A stretch of DNA of 64,000 nucleotides from Terrimonas ferruginea DSM 30193 (lineage in GTDB: Bacteria > Bacteroidota > Bacteroidia > Chitinophagales > Chitinophagaceae). The notes under the pieces are model-generated. The model was not told the origin of the DNA and ran no database searches. It worked only from the letters and a program-made list of their open reading frames with translations. The stretch is taken from positions 153,395 to 217,394 of the forward strand of contig NZ_KE384400.1 in the NCBI RefSeq assembly GCF_000425585.1, written 5' to 3'. Both the position numbers and the translations under genes were made by a program. Shown here one piece after another: positions 1-7,657 of the stretch; the stretch's first letter is position 1, and every line of letters starts with the position of its first letter.

Positions 1-6
1 CAGTTG

Positions 7-30
7 CTTGTTGGTCGGGAGACCAACAAG
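7..30. repeat. REP-like palindrome 1
   Basis: A perfect 10-bp inverted repeat (CTTGTTGGTC / GACCAACAAG) around the loop GGGA. It is one of five related palindromes around the RAYT transposase gene and the probable substrate class of that enzyme. Confidence 0.8.
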
Positions 31-60
31 GGCTTCTCACTTTCACACACACAACACGCC

Positions 61-84
61 TTCGTTGGTCTCCCGACCAACGAA
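61..84. repeat. REP-like palindrome 2
   Basis: A perfect 10-bp inverted repeat (TTCGTTGGTC / GACCAACGAA) with loop TCCC, the reverse complement of the loop of the copy at 7-30. The two copies are therefore inverted relative to each other. It ends one base before the transposase stop codon. Confidence 0.8.
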
Positions 85-85
85 T

Positions 86-607
86 CTACCAATCCGCAGT
101 ATGTGTCAAAAAACCAAAGACATCAACGCCCGTCTGATAAAATACTGCTGAAGAATAATGATATTGCTCAGGTAAAGAACATAACCCCGCCTTAACAGGA
201 TTCTGATGAATATAATTGAGTTTCTGATCGAATACGTGTTTCGATCTTAATTCAATAGATAAAGGATTGCGTTGCCATAACTGGTATTTGCGATCGGCTT
301 TACCTACCCTGAGTTTTTTCAGAAAAAGCGGATTATTAATTGTCAGATCTTTCTGCATCTGACGTGCTGTATACTTTAAAAAGTCCCGTTGTACGGCATT
401 ATGACTATGCCCTGGCAGTATTTGCCAGATCAGGTGAATATGATTTGACATTATTACAAATGCAAAAAGGCGGATGCGCTGCTTTGCACAAAGAAATCGC
501 AGGCTGTTGAGTACAATGTCTTTGTATTGACAGTTGGCGAACAGAAACTGGTGTTTCCAAACAGATGCTGTAAAAAAACAGGGGTATTCTGTAATGATAG
601 CTGGCAT
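86..607 (-). CDS. REP-associated tyrosine transposase (RAYT, Y1_Tnp family)
   Basis: A single-strand DNA transposase of the HUH/Y1 class, 173 aa from the ATG at 607; an in-frame TTG at 631 is less likely. The HUH motif is in NHIHLIW (His56, His58), and the probable nucleophile is Tyr132 in LNYIHQNPVKAGL, a segment typical of RAYTs. There is no partner tnpB and no terminal IS structure. Instead, GTTGGTC/GACCAAC palindromes lie on both sides, as expected for a domesticated RAYT that acts on REP sequences rather than a free IS200 element. The frame is intact. Activity is inferred from motifs only. Confidence 0.88.
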   Translation of the reverse strand: MPAIITEYPCFFTASVWKHQFLFANCQYKDIVLNSLRFLCAKQRIRLFAFVIMSNHIHLIWQILPGHSHNAVQRDFLKYTARQMQKDLTINNPLFLKKLRVGKADRKYQLWQRNPLSIELRSKHVFDQKLNYIHQNPVKAGLCSLPEQYHYSSAVFYQTGVDVFGFLTHTADW

Positions 608-675
608 AACGTCAAGGTAAAGACGTGCCAACTTTGAGCAATGAGTTTTAAACGGTGGGATAAAGTGATTATTCC

Positions 676-699
676 CTTGTTGGCCTTAAGACCAACAAG
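676..699. repeat. REP-like palindrome 3
   Basis: Inverted repeat CTTGTTGGCC / GACCAACAAG with loop TTAA and one mismatch in the stem. It lies about 70 bp upstream of the RAYT start codon. The gene-free stretch 608-923 holds this copy and two more palindromes; no gene was seen there. Confidence 0.75.
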
Positions 700-757
700 C
701 GTCCGGTTTCTTTGATAGGTTAGGTCATCTTCGTACGTAACTCAAGGATGAGCAGGT

Positions 758-779
758 CCGTTGGTCTGGAGACCAACGG
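758..779. repeat. REP-like palindrome 4
   Basis: A perfect 9-bp inverted repeat CCGTTGGTC / GACCAACGG with loop TGGA. Confidence 0.78.
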
Positions 780-864
780 TGGCGTGGTGCCGGATTGACA
801 GGTTGTAAAATCTTCCGAACAGATGTGGCCTTCACAATGTATTTATGCACGCTCCTTACAATTG

Positions 865-904
865 CTTGTTGGTCTCCACCATGTTGGTCTGGAGACCAAC
901 ATGG
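865..904. repeat. REP-like palindrome 5 with an extra half copy
   Basis: A perfect 11-bp inverted repeat CCATGTTGGTC / GACCAACATGG with loop TGGA at 879-904. It is preceded by a lone half unit CTTGTTGGTCTCCA at 865-878. The full copy plus half copy looks like partial duplication. Confidence 0.75.
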
Positions 905-923
905 GCTTGTTTTAAAAATCCTA

Positions 924-2363
924 TCAAAACCCATATTGCAAACCCAACGACAGTCCAACCTGATGCAGCCGTTTGCGCTCGAGCATGTCGCTTGTCTGCG
1001 TTGGCATTATGCTGTACCGGATAGCCGGCTCAGCAAACACACGCAACCGCGACCGCGGATGCAGCATCAACCGCATGCCCGCATGCAGATCAAGTCCCTG
1101 CGCAACAGCAGCGCTGCTACGCTTACCTGCATTATCCGTATTAAATTCGCCAACAATATTGTTCTGGTATCTCCGCGCTATATGCACAACCGTCCCACCC
1201 TGTAATTGCAAGGACACTCCCCGTTTATCCATCAACCGGTATCCCGCCATTAGCGGTATGCTCCAGGTCTGATACCGGTTCAACGCCGCTATTTGTCTTG
1301 TGCCATATTCATAACTTTCTACCGTGTCATTCACCAGCACCGGCCCGCCAGGCTGACTGACCATTCGCTGTACGATGTTATAGTGCGTAATGACCTCACG
1401 ACCTTCCATCGATATTTTTTCACTGAAGGTTGAGTATTGCACACCCGTCATCAATTGCCAGCGTGCGTTAAGTTGTTTTCCTACATTGATTCCTCCGCTC
1501 CAACCCATTTGCGGTTTCGAGTGAATACGGGAGGAGACGAACTCCTGTTTCATCAGCGGTGTTTCCTGCACACGGCTTACTTTATTTTGTGTCACCTGCT
1601 GAAACGGTAAAAAAGGTGAAACGTATAACTCGGCGAAATAAGTCTGACGACGCTTTGCCGCAACCGCGGCTGCAAGGTTTTCCGGTTGCAGATATACGGA
1701 GTCAATTGTCCATTCTTTGATTACAGCGGCTTCCGGCATGTTTATCGTCGCAACATCCTGCCCAATACGCTCTTCCGGTATTTTTTGAATCGAAACAGTA
1801 TCGCTGTTATTGCCTTTATCTTCGGGAGGAAGCGCTGTTTGCGCTTTTTCAGCTGCATCTGTTGTTTCTTTGAGCGGCGCTTTTAAGATAATCGCGGGCT
1901 CAGTTGTTTTATAACTTCCAATCGGGTTTACCAATGTCTTTTGAATCGTCTTTTTGCCCGCTTTTTTTCCTTTTACAAATTCGCCGGATACGGCTGTTGC
2001 TATATCTCTTTCGCTATGATCATTGTCAGAGCTTTGTGCCGGCTGTTTTTCAAGTGTTGCCTGTTGTTGGTTAACCGTCACTGCTGGTTTGTCCTGCAAG
2101 CCGGTTGTGCCCGCTTCTTGTTTATCATTATTTTCTTTGTCTGCCGCCGCAATTTGTTTATTCCCCCTGGTTATCCCTGTATAACGCCAGGTACCGTAAC
2201 CCAGCACCATTATCCCCGCCGCCAGCGGAATCCACCACCAGATCAAAAAGCGTCGCCGCTTCTTTTTCCTGCCGGTAATCTTTTCCCACGCATCGGCAGG
2301 CACAGGCGCCTCATGGGCTCCGGCCTTTTGCCGCATCCATTCATCAAAGGATTCGTGCTTCAT
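924..2363 (-). CDS. ECF-linked membrane protein with C-terminal outer-membrane beta-barrel-like domain
   Basis: 479 aa from the ATG at 2363; the TTG at 2375 is a worse start. Residues 1-38 are soluble and charged, with a VPADAWEKI segment of the kind seen in Bacteroidota proteins encoded beside ECF sigma factors. A KKKRRR patch and one membrane helix (about 39-58) follow. Next is a long low-complexity linker rich in Q, K, E and T. The last roughly 230 residues look like an outer-membrane beta-barrel, with alternating aromatic strands and a terminal LGLQYGF. The start overlaps the sigma-factor stop as ATGA (2360-2363), so the two are probably translationally coupled. I infer an anti-sigma or signal-transfer role. 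The beta-barrel call rests on sequence texture only. Confidence 0.7.
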   Translation of the reverse strand: MKHESFDEWMRQKAGAHEAPVPADAWEKITGRKKKRRRFLIWWWIPLAAGIMVLGYGTWRYTGITRGNKQIAAADKENNDKQEAGTTGLQDKPAVTVNQQQATLEKQPAQSSDNDHSERDIATAVSGEFVKGKKAGKKTIQKTLVNPIGSYKTTEPAIILKAPLKETTDAAEKAQTALPPEDKGNNSDTVSIQKIPEERIGQDVATINMPEAAVIKEWTIDSVYLQPENLAAAVAAKRRQTYFAELYVSPFLPFQQVTQNKVSRVQETPLMKQEFVSSRIHSKPQMGWSGGINVGKQLNARWQLMTGVQYSTFSEKISMEGREVITHYNIVQRMVSQPGGPVLVNDTVESYEYGTRQIAALNRYQTWSIPLMAGYRLMDKRGVSLQLQGGTVVHIARRYQNNIVGEFNTDNAGKRSSAAVAQGLDLHAGMRLMLHPRSRLRVFAEPAIRYSIMPTQTSDMLERKRLHQVGLSLGLQYGF

Positions 2364-2899
2364 ACTTTGACACAATTCATTTGGTTACTAATAAGCGATT
2401 GCAACAGGCGTCTCGCTTTCAACAGTTGCGATCTTGAGGTGGAGGGTTGTATCGACAACAACTCTCCGATTTCTTCGTGACTATACCCTTCTATCACATG
2501 CAGGTTGAACACCAGCCGGTATCCTTCCGGCAGTTTACAAATGAGCCGGTGTATTTCTTCTTCCGAAATTTTGGACCACACCGCCGGATCTTCCACCGGC
2601 TGCTGCGCGGCGGGTATCGACGATTCATCCAGGTGCCATTTGCGTTTGCTGATCTCGCGTATCGCCACTCTTGCCACCAACCTGCGCATCCATCCTTCCA
2701 GGCTTCCCTCACCGCGGTACTGGTGCAGGTATTCGAATATGCGGATGAATCCCAGTTGTAAAAAGTCCTGCGCCTCCTCATAGTCCCGCGCATAACGCTG
2801 ACACAGGGACATCAGTTTTCCTGCATACCTGTCAAACAGCATCCGCTGGCAGTCAGACCGCCCGCGGATGCACCCTTTTATTATATTTTCTTCTGTCAA
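2360..2899 (-). CDS. RNA polymerase ECF-type sigma factor
   Basis: A 179-aa alternative sigma factor of normal ECF length. Region 2 spans about residues 20-95, with the core-binding segment around QDFLQLGFIRIFEYL and a following EGWMRRLVARVAI helix. Region 4 spans about 118-170, with LPEGYRLVFNLHVIEGYSHEEIGELL as the first part of its helix-turn-helix and STSRSQLLKARRLL as the recognition part. It lies 51 bp after the lipoprotein gene at 2951-4741 and overlaps the next gene by 4 bp. The three genes probably share a transcript. Its target promoters cannot be told from this window. Confidence 0.93.
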   Translation of the reverse strand: MTEENIIKGCIRGRSDCQRMLFDRYAGKLMSLCQRYARDYEEAQDFLQLGFIRIFEYLHQYRGEGSLEGWMRRLVARVAIREISKRKWHLDESSIPAAQQPVEDPAVWSKISEEEIHRLICKLPEGYRLVFNLHVIEGYSHEEIGELLSIQPSTSRSQLLKARRLLQSLISNQMNCVKV

Positions 2900-2950
2900 G
2901 GACTCGGTTAGGATCTTGGTTAAACAGTTGGTTTTGGTTTCGGCGGCAAC

Positions 2951-4741
2951 TTAGTTATTTCTTCTTACACGGAACTGGCAGTTCACGTTATACGGTGCAC
3001 CACTCACAAAATCAAACATCTGGCCGCTGAAGCTACCGCTGATAAATCCACCCACGTTCCCGTATTCAGTTATATTGACCGACAAAGGCACCGTGGCAAT
3101 GGCTCTTTCACCCGCAAATCCTTTGCAGAATACTTCCGTTATGTAGTGAGCGCTACCAATAGCTGTACCGCCATTAAATTGAAAACTGAAATCACGGTCA
3201 GGCGATATGCCGTGAACCAAAATCTGTGTCCAGTCGCTCGAAGTAGGCACAAGCAGGTATCCGGCCGGCTGTAAGGAAGGCTCGCTGGCCGTATAACTAA
3301 CGCCATCAATTTCGTAAGTAAGGGTAGCGATGCTGCTTATCGCGCAGGCACTAAGCGTACCGAGATTCTGCTGACCGGTAAGCGTAATTGTTTGTGGCTC
3401 GCTCTGGCGTAAAGCTGCACGATCTACCACCACATAACTGGTTGTCGTATTTACACAAGCTACGCCGGAAAAACTGAAGCTGCCATTGTATATCGGAACG
3501 CGATGATTAAATCCTCCATCATAGAATTGAATGTAGCCATCGGTAACGGGGTTGTTGGCGCAATTCACTACCGTGCCCTGCACTGTCACCGCTCCCTGCC
3601 CCAGGTTGCCCTGGATGTCGCCAAGATCAACGTTGGCTGTAGTGGTGGTAACCGGAATAGAATATAATGAAGTAGCGCAACGCGTGGCCACATCGATTAC
3701 CAGGTTGGATGATGCAGGCACCACCGCATTGATGTAGCCGGCGGCATCGGTATAACCAAATCGCCCGTAACCCGCCATCCAGGGCACACCTGTCGGCGTA
3801 ACGATTACCGGCGTGTTGACGAGCGGCTGCGCAGCAGTGTTGACCACCCGTGCCCTGAGCATCACCACCGGCAAACCGGTAGCGGCTTCCCAGAAACTGA
3901 AGTGACTTACTTTGCCTGTATAGCTATTGCCGGTTTTGGTTGCCGTGAATTCTTCTTTCCAGAATCCATTCTTTTCATCCAGTGACCAGAGGCTTACATT
4001 TGCCGGAGCACGACTCTGCAGAGACGATATGATTGGAATAGTGATCGTGGCTTCTTTGCCGCTTGCGACCTGCAACAACTGACCTGCATCGCCGTGCAAT
4101 TCTACCACCAGCATTCCCAGCGATGAAGTAAAACGCAACTTGTTGTCTTTGTTCAATCCTCGTGCATCGCCAGGCATGGCCGCCATTAATCCGGGATCGG
4201 CAGATGGATTGATCCATTTGGCGGATACGGACACTGCGCCTGTATAAGCAACGCCGGTGGCGGCAACAACCACGCCCTGCGCCGGCAGTTCCACACGCGC
4301 GCCGTCTGCGGTAGTTACGGCGCCGCCGGTACCCGCACTGATCGTACCGGTAACCGTGCGCTTCATCAGTTTCACTTCCACAAATCCATTGTCCGTAAGG
4401 CTGAATGCACGACTGGCATTATAGTAACCTGTGCGGGTAACACGGATAGCACTGCCCGAGACCGGAAGCAAAACATTGTTGAACTGGTAGAAGCCATACT
4501 GGTCGGTGGTGGTGGTATTGTCATCGGCCCATACCTGCACACCGGATACAGGCAAATTATTTTCATCCAATACAAAACCTTGTACGGAAGCCCTGGAACG
4601 GCTTATATAGTCTACAATCGTATCGTTTGGATGCGGATCGGGTTGATAATTTTCGTCGGAAAAGCCTTTGTGACAGCTGTTTAGCGACAGCATCAGCAAA
4701 GAAAAACAAAGGGTTACGGTTAAAAGCCTGAATAGGGTCAT
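2951..4741 (-). CDS. Lipoprotein with carboxypeptidase regulatory-like domain
   Basis: 596 aa with a lipoprotein signal; the lipobox is LNSC, with Cys23 as the lipidated residue. Residues about 50-130 form a carboxypeptidase regulatory-like (Ig-type) domain: VQGFVLDENNLPVSGVQVWA, then a TDQYGFYQF turn. More beta-rich segments follow, with a second SFSGVACVN-type repeat near residue 425. No catalytic motif was seen. It is probably anchored in the outer membrane as a binding or structural protein. It is the first gene of the group that continues into the ECF sigma factor, so it may be sensed by or controlled through that system. Its exact function is unknown. Confidence 0.75.
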   Translation of the reverse strand: MTLFRLLTVTLCFSLLMLSLNSCHKGFSDENYQPDPHPNDTIVDYISRSRASVQGFVLDENNLPVSGVQVWADDNTTTTDQYGFYQFNNVLLPVSGSAIRVTRTGYYNASRAFSLTDNGFVEVKLMKRTVTGTISAGTGGAVTTADGARVELPAQGVVVAATGVAYTGAVSVSAKWINPSADPGLMAAMPGDARGLNKDNKLRFTSSLGMLVVELHGDAGQLLQVASGKEATITIPIISSLQSRAPANVSLWSLDEKNGFWKEEFTATKTGNSYTGKVSHFSFWEAATGLPVVMLRARVVNTAAQPLVNTPVIVTPTGVPWMAGYGRFGYTDAAGYINAVVPASSNLVIDVATRCATSLYSIPVTTTTANVDLGDIQGNLGQGAVTVQGTVVNCANNPVTDGYIQFYDGGFNHRVPIYNGSFSFSGVACVNTTTSYVVVDRAALRQSEPQTITLTGQQNLGTLSACAISSIATLTYEIDGVSYTASEPSLQPAGYLLVPTSSDWTQILVHGISPDRDFSFQFNGGTAIGSAHYITEVFCKGFAGERAIATVPLSVNITEYGNVGGFISGSFSGQMFDFVSGAPYNVNCQFRVRRNN

Positions 4742-4915
4742 AAGTGTTGGTTTCCGGTAAGAGACCGGCGGAAGACGCGGCGTTGCCTCAATCCGCTATT
4801 TTTTTTCTCCGCACGTTAAACGTTGCTTTCTTTTTGCCTTCTATTAGCCGGAAGCCGGACGAACCGCATAAACCGGCACCAGGCTGACATCATTTTAAAC
4901 TACAAAAAATCAACC

Positions 4916-5635
4916 ATGGAAACAAAACGACTCCTCGCCGGCCGGCTCTGCCTTGCCATCGGCGCCACACTGCTTCTCTTTACTTCCTGTAAAAAAAACA
5001 ACGATTCCGATAACGAAATAACCCAGGACGACGCCGCTGATGTAATGGTGCAGGCCGTAGCAGGCGACAGTGGCGGCTTTGCTTTACAAACCGAAACATC
5101 CGCACGCGTGGCAGGACGCACACCCCTCACCTGCGGACAAACCCGCGATACCACTTTCAGCGGTCAAAGTCTTCCCGGCGCACTCATCACCTGGAGTTAC
5201 GATATACAAATGAGCCGCAGCCTTACCTGCGACAATGGCGTGCCGCAACAATTCACATTCAACTATACGGGACATAATACCTATGATGCTCCACGTATGT
5301 CGTCCAGCGACAACAATACCGTGAACCTCATTATTACCGGTCTGCAGCCAGCAGCTACCGGATGGATCATCAACCAGCAATATGTACGCAACGGCACACA
5401 ACAGTCAAAGATCCGTCAGCGCCGTTCCTTCTCCAGCACGCTGACCATCACGGGCAGCAATATCGTCGTCAATAAAACAACGGAGAAAATCGTTTCGGGT
5501 ACGGCCACGCTTCAATTTGTTGGACAGTCAAGCACCGGGCGCTCTGTACAGTACGGCGCAACCCTCACTTTCCATGGCAATAATACCGGCACGCTGGTAT
5601 TTAATAACGGACATACGGTGCAGTTGCAATGGTAG
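4916..5635 (+). CDS. Lipoprotein, paralogue of the 6019-6726 gene
   Basis: 239 aa from the ATG at 4916; an in-frame ATG at 4823 would put unlikely residues before the signal peptide. The lipobox is LFTSC (Cys25) followed by KKNNDSDNE, a typical acidic surface-export tail. The body is all-beta in texture and ends TFHGNNTGTLVFNNGHTVQLQW, closely matched by the end of the gene at 6019-6726. Both proteins also share a GDSGGF or ASNSGGF segment and a DTT box near residue 80. No known family was recognised. It is transcribed away from the lipoprotein gene at 2951-4741. Confidence 0.75.
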   Translation: METKRLLAGRLCLAIGATLLLFTSCKKNNDSDNEITQDDAADVMVQAVAGDSGGFALQTETSARVAGRTPLTCGQTRDTTFSGQSLPGALITWSYDIQMSRSLTCDNGVPQQFTFNYTGHNTYDAPRMSSSDNNTVNLIITGLQPAATGWIINQQYVRNGTQQSKIRQRRSFSSTLTITGSNIVVNKTTEKIVSGTATLQFVGQSSTGRSVQYGATLTFHGNNTGTLVFNNGHTVQLQW

Positions 5636-5639
5636 GAAA

Positions 5640-5745
5640 TAAGGCTTAAGGCGTAAGGTGAAAGGTGTATGGTGGAAGGTGTATCGCCGATTAGGCTCTC
5701 GAGGGGAACAGCCGTTGTAAGTTATAAGTTTTAAGTAATAAGTGA
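5640..5745. repeat. Heptamer repeat block A
   Basis: About six degenerate AAGGYGT-type heptamers at 5640-5686, a short unique core, then TAAGTWA-type units at 5718-5743. The block lies directly after the lipoprotein gene. Together with the palindrome and hairpin that follow, it fills much of the gene-free stretch 5636-6018. Confidence 0.7.
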
Positions 5746-5755
5746 ATTGCCCCTA

Positions 5756-5795
5756 TTTCCACCCTGGTTCGTGTATACACGAACCAGGGTGGAAA
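5756..5795. repeat. Perfect 40-bp palindrome
   Basis: Twenty bases starting TTTCCACCCTGG are followed with no spacer by their exact reverse complement ending CCAGGGTGGAAA. The centre is GTGTATACAC. It could form a cruciform or a long RNA hairpin. It is not related to the REP units at the window start. Confidence 0.9.
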
Positions 5796-5798
5796 ACA

Positions 5799-5839
5799 AA
5801 AACAGCCGTGATGAGCGCTCTGCTCGTCGCGGCTGTTTT
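5799..5839. terminator. Probable bidirectional terminator hairpin
   Basis: An 18-bp stem with two G-U positions (AAAACAGCCG.. / ..CGGCTGTTTT) around loop GCTCT, with A-run and T-run flanks. It could end transcription from the upstream lipoprotein. The rest of the gap, 5840-6018, shows nothing I can name. Confidence 0.65.
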
Positions 5840-6018
5840 ATTCACTATTGACCATTCACTTATTAACGATTTAACAAAACCGAAGGCATATCCGAATATC
5901 CACCACTGTATCTTTAAGATCACAGATCAATCAATGACCAACAGCGCGGCAGTTTTTTCAGGCGACATGCACTACACTACGACCACGATTTGCTTCTTTA
6001 TCCATTAACATATGCCGT

Positions 6019-6726
6019 ATGAAAAGAAATGTACTTATCCTTCATTTTTTACTCGCCACTTTTTGCACCACCTTCTTTTTTTCCTGTAAAAAAGATAAAG
6101 ACGATCGCTTATCGGGCAGGTCGGCAGATATATTGGAATTGATCAAACGTTCCACTGCCAGCAATAGCGGAGGCTTTATTCACCTTGTTGAAGAAATGGC
6201 AATGCTTGCCAGCGTATCGCAGCTCGATTGTAATCACTATTCCGATACCACCCTGCATGGCGACAATGGCAATCCTTCACTCACTCCTTTTACTTATGAT
6301 GTATTGGTGAGACGTGAAATGCTTTGCACGAGTGGTACACCAACACGGATCAGCTTTGCCGTACAGGGTAATCATGATTTTGAAACCATACGATTGAAAG
6401 ATGAGAGCAGCGTAAATATGTCCAACATCATCGAACGTCTGACCAACGCTGATGCGGACTGGCAGTTCACGATCGTCTACGGACGCTCCGGAACAATTAA
6501 ATCGAGGATGCGCGACTTAACCATCCGCAACAACTTCAGGATAAGCTCCGGTGACATCACCATCGATAAAACTTCTTTACGCATTAGCGGCGGCACCGCC
6601 CGCATAGATGTAATGTGGGAAGAAGGGGATCAGCCATCCCTTGTTTTTTCCGCCAACATCACCTTCCACGGCAAGAACCGGGCAACCCTTCAGTTTGAAG
6701 GCAACAACCATCAGCTACATTGGTAA
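6019..6726 (+). CDS. Lipoprotein, paralogue of the 4916-5635 gene
   Basis: 235 aa with lipobox FFFSC (Cys23) followed by KKDKDDR. The C-terminus ITFHGKNRATLQFEGNNHQLHW matches the end of the lipoprotein at 4916-5635, and the SGGF and DTTLHGDNG segments also correspond. The two are therefore tandem paralogues of diverged sequence. No family is recognised; the protein is probably displayed on the envelope. Its stop lies one base from the convergent ROK kinase stop (6728). Confidence 0.75.
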   Translation: MKRNVLILHFLLATFCTTFFFSCKKDKDDRLSGRSADILELIKRSTASNSGGFIHLVEEMAMLASVSQLDCNHYSDTTLHGDNGNPSLTPFTYDVLVRREMLCTSGTPTRISFAVQGNHDFETIRLKDESSVNMSNIIERLTNADADWQFTIVYGRSGTIKSRMRDLTIRNNFRISSGDITIDKTSLRISGGTARIDVMWEEGDQPSLVFSANITFHGKNRATLQFEGNNHQLHW

Positions 6727-6727
6727 A

Positions 6728-7615
6728 TCAGCCAATGGCCTGTAGTGCATGTTCCGTGCTCCACAAGCTGGCGGCACCTACCAGGGTAGCATCTTCGCCA
6801 AGCCATGTCTTGCGGATTTCCGGATAAAGATTACGCCCGGCCAATTCATTGTTGAGCGGCGTGGCAAACAACTCAAATGCCCGGGCAATATTGCCACCGA
6901 TCACCAGCAGCGTACCGGATATTTCCTGTATCAACGGGGCCAGGAATTGGCCGAGGCCCGTACCCATTTCAACAAAACATTGCCGCGCCTGGTAGTGGTC
7001 AACTGCCAGCGCAGCCAGTTCGCGAACGTTCGGTACGCTGACTCCGGTTAAATCTTTATAACGATTTAAAAGACCACGGTGTGAAAAGGATTCTTCCGCT
7101 ATTTTACCAGCAAAAGGCTGTTGCCACAGGTTTGCATCCCAAACCTGATCCGCTGCCGCAATGGCACTTCCGAATCCGGTACCCAATGTGATGCCCACTA
7201 CCTGACGATGGTTACGGGCAACGCCGCCGAACAATTCTCCCTGGAGAAAACACGCGGCATCATTGGTGAAGCGGATATTATCCGGTTCAAGGCCAACGGA
7301 GGCAGCTAAAAGCTGGCGGACATTCTCGCCATAAAGCGCCGCAAATTTGCCCTGGTCTCTCATCTGCGAAATACCTTGTTCATAATCGAATGGACCAGGC
7401 ATTGCTACGCCTATCCTGCAAGGCGCTACCTGCGCCTTGCTAAAACATTCTTTGATAACCGTAGACCATTGGTCAATAATGGTTTCTTTGTCCGCACCGG
7501 CATCGATGCCTGCACGGTGCATACTGCCGGCCACAACGGTTCTTGAAGCCAGGTTCACCAATGATACTGTAATGTGAGATCCGCCGATATCAACACCGGC
7601 TACAATTGTTTCCAT
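6728..7615 (-). CDS. ROK-family sugar kinase, atypical
   Basis: 295 aa, the usual ROK length. The ATP site is VDIGGSH (residues 8-14); other blocks are GVAMPGPFD, the catalytic Asp in FTNDAACFLQGE, GITLGTGFGSA and VIGGNI. The ROK zinc motif (CxCGxxGC) and the preceding GH box are absent: that region reads QPFAGKIAEESFSHRGLLNRY. It should phosphorylate a hexose such as glucose, mannose or an N-acetylhexosamine in the cytoplasm. It is the last gene of the PUL, 42 bp after GH92-1, which suits a kinase for the released sugar. Substrate identity is inferred from context only. Confidence 0.85.
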   Translation of the reverse strand: METIVAGVDIGGSHITVSLVNLASRTVVAGSMHRAGIDAGADKETIIDQWSTVIKECFSKAQVAPCRIGVAMPGPFDYEQGISQMRDQGKFAALYGENVRQLLAASVGLEPDNIRFTNDAACFLQGELFGGVARNHRQVVGITLGTGFGSAIAAADQVWDANLWQQPFAGKIAEESFSHRGLLNRYKDLTGVSVPNVRELAALAVDHYQARQCFVEMGTGLGQFLAPLIQEISGTLLVIGGNIARAFELFATPLNNELAGRNLYPEIRKTWLGEDATLVGAASLWSTEHALQAIG

Positions 7616-7657
7616 GGATCAGGTTTTTTCTTCTCGTAATTCGGTTTAACAGGCCCG

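Noticed and set aside
4-195. A 63-codon frame at the window start
   Set aside because: It covers two REP palindromes and the end of the transposase on the other strand.
5742-6008. An 88-codon plus-strand frame between the lipoprotein genes
   Set aside because: It runs through the 40-bp palindrome and the hairpin, so its residues are dictated by the repeats.
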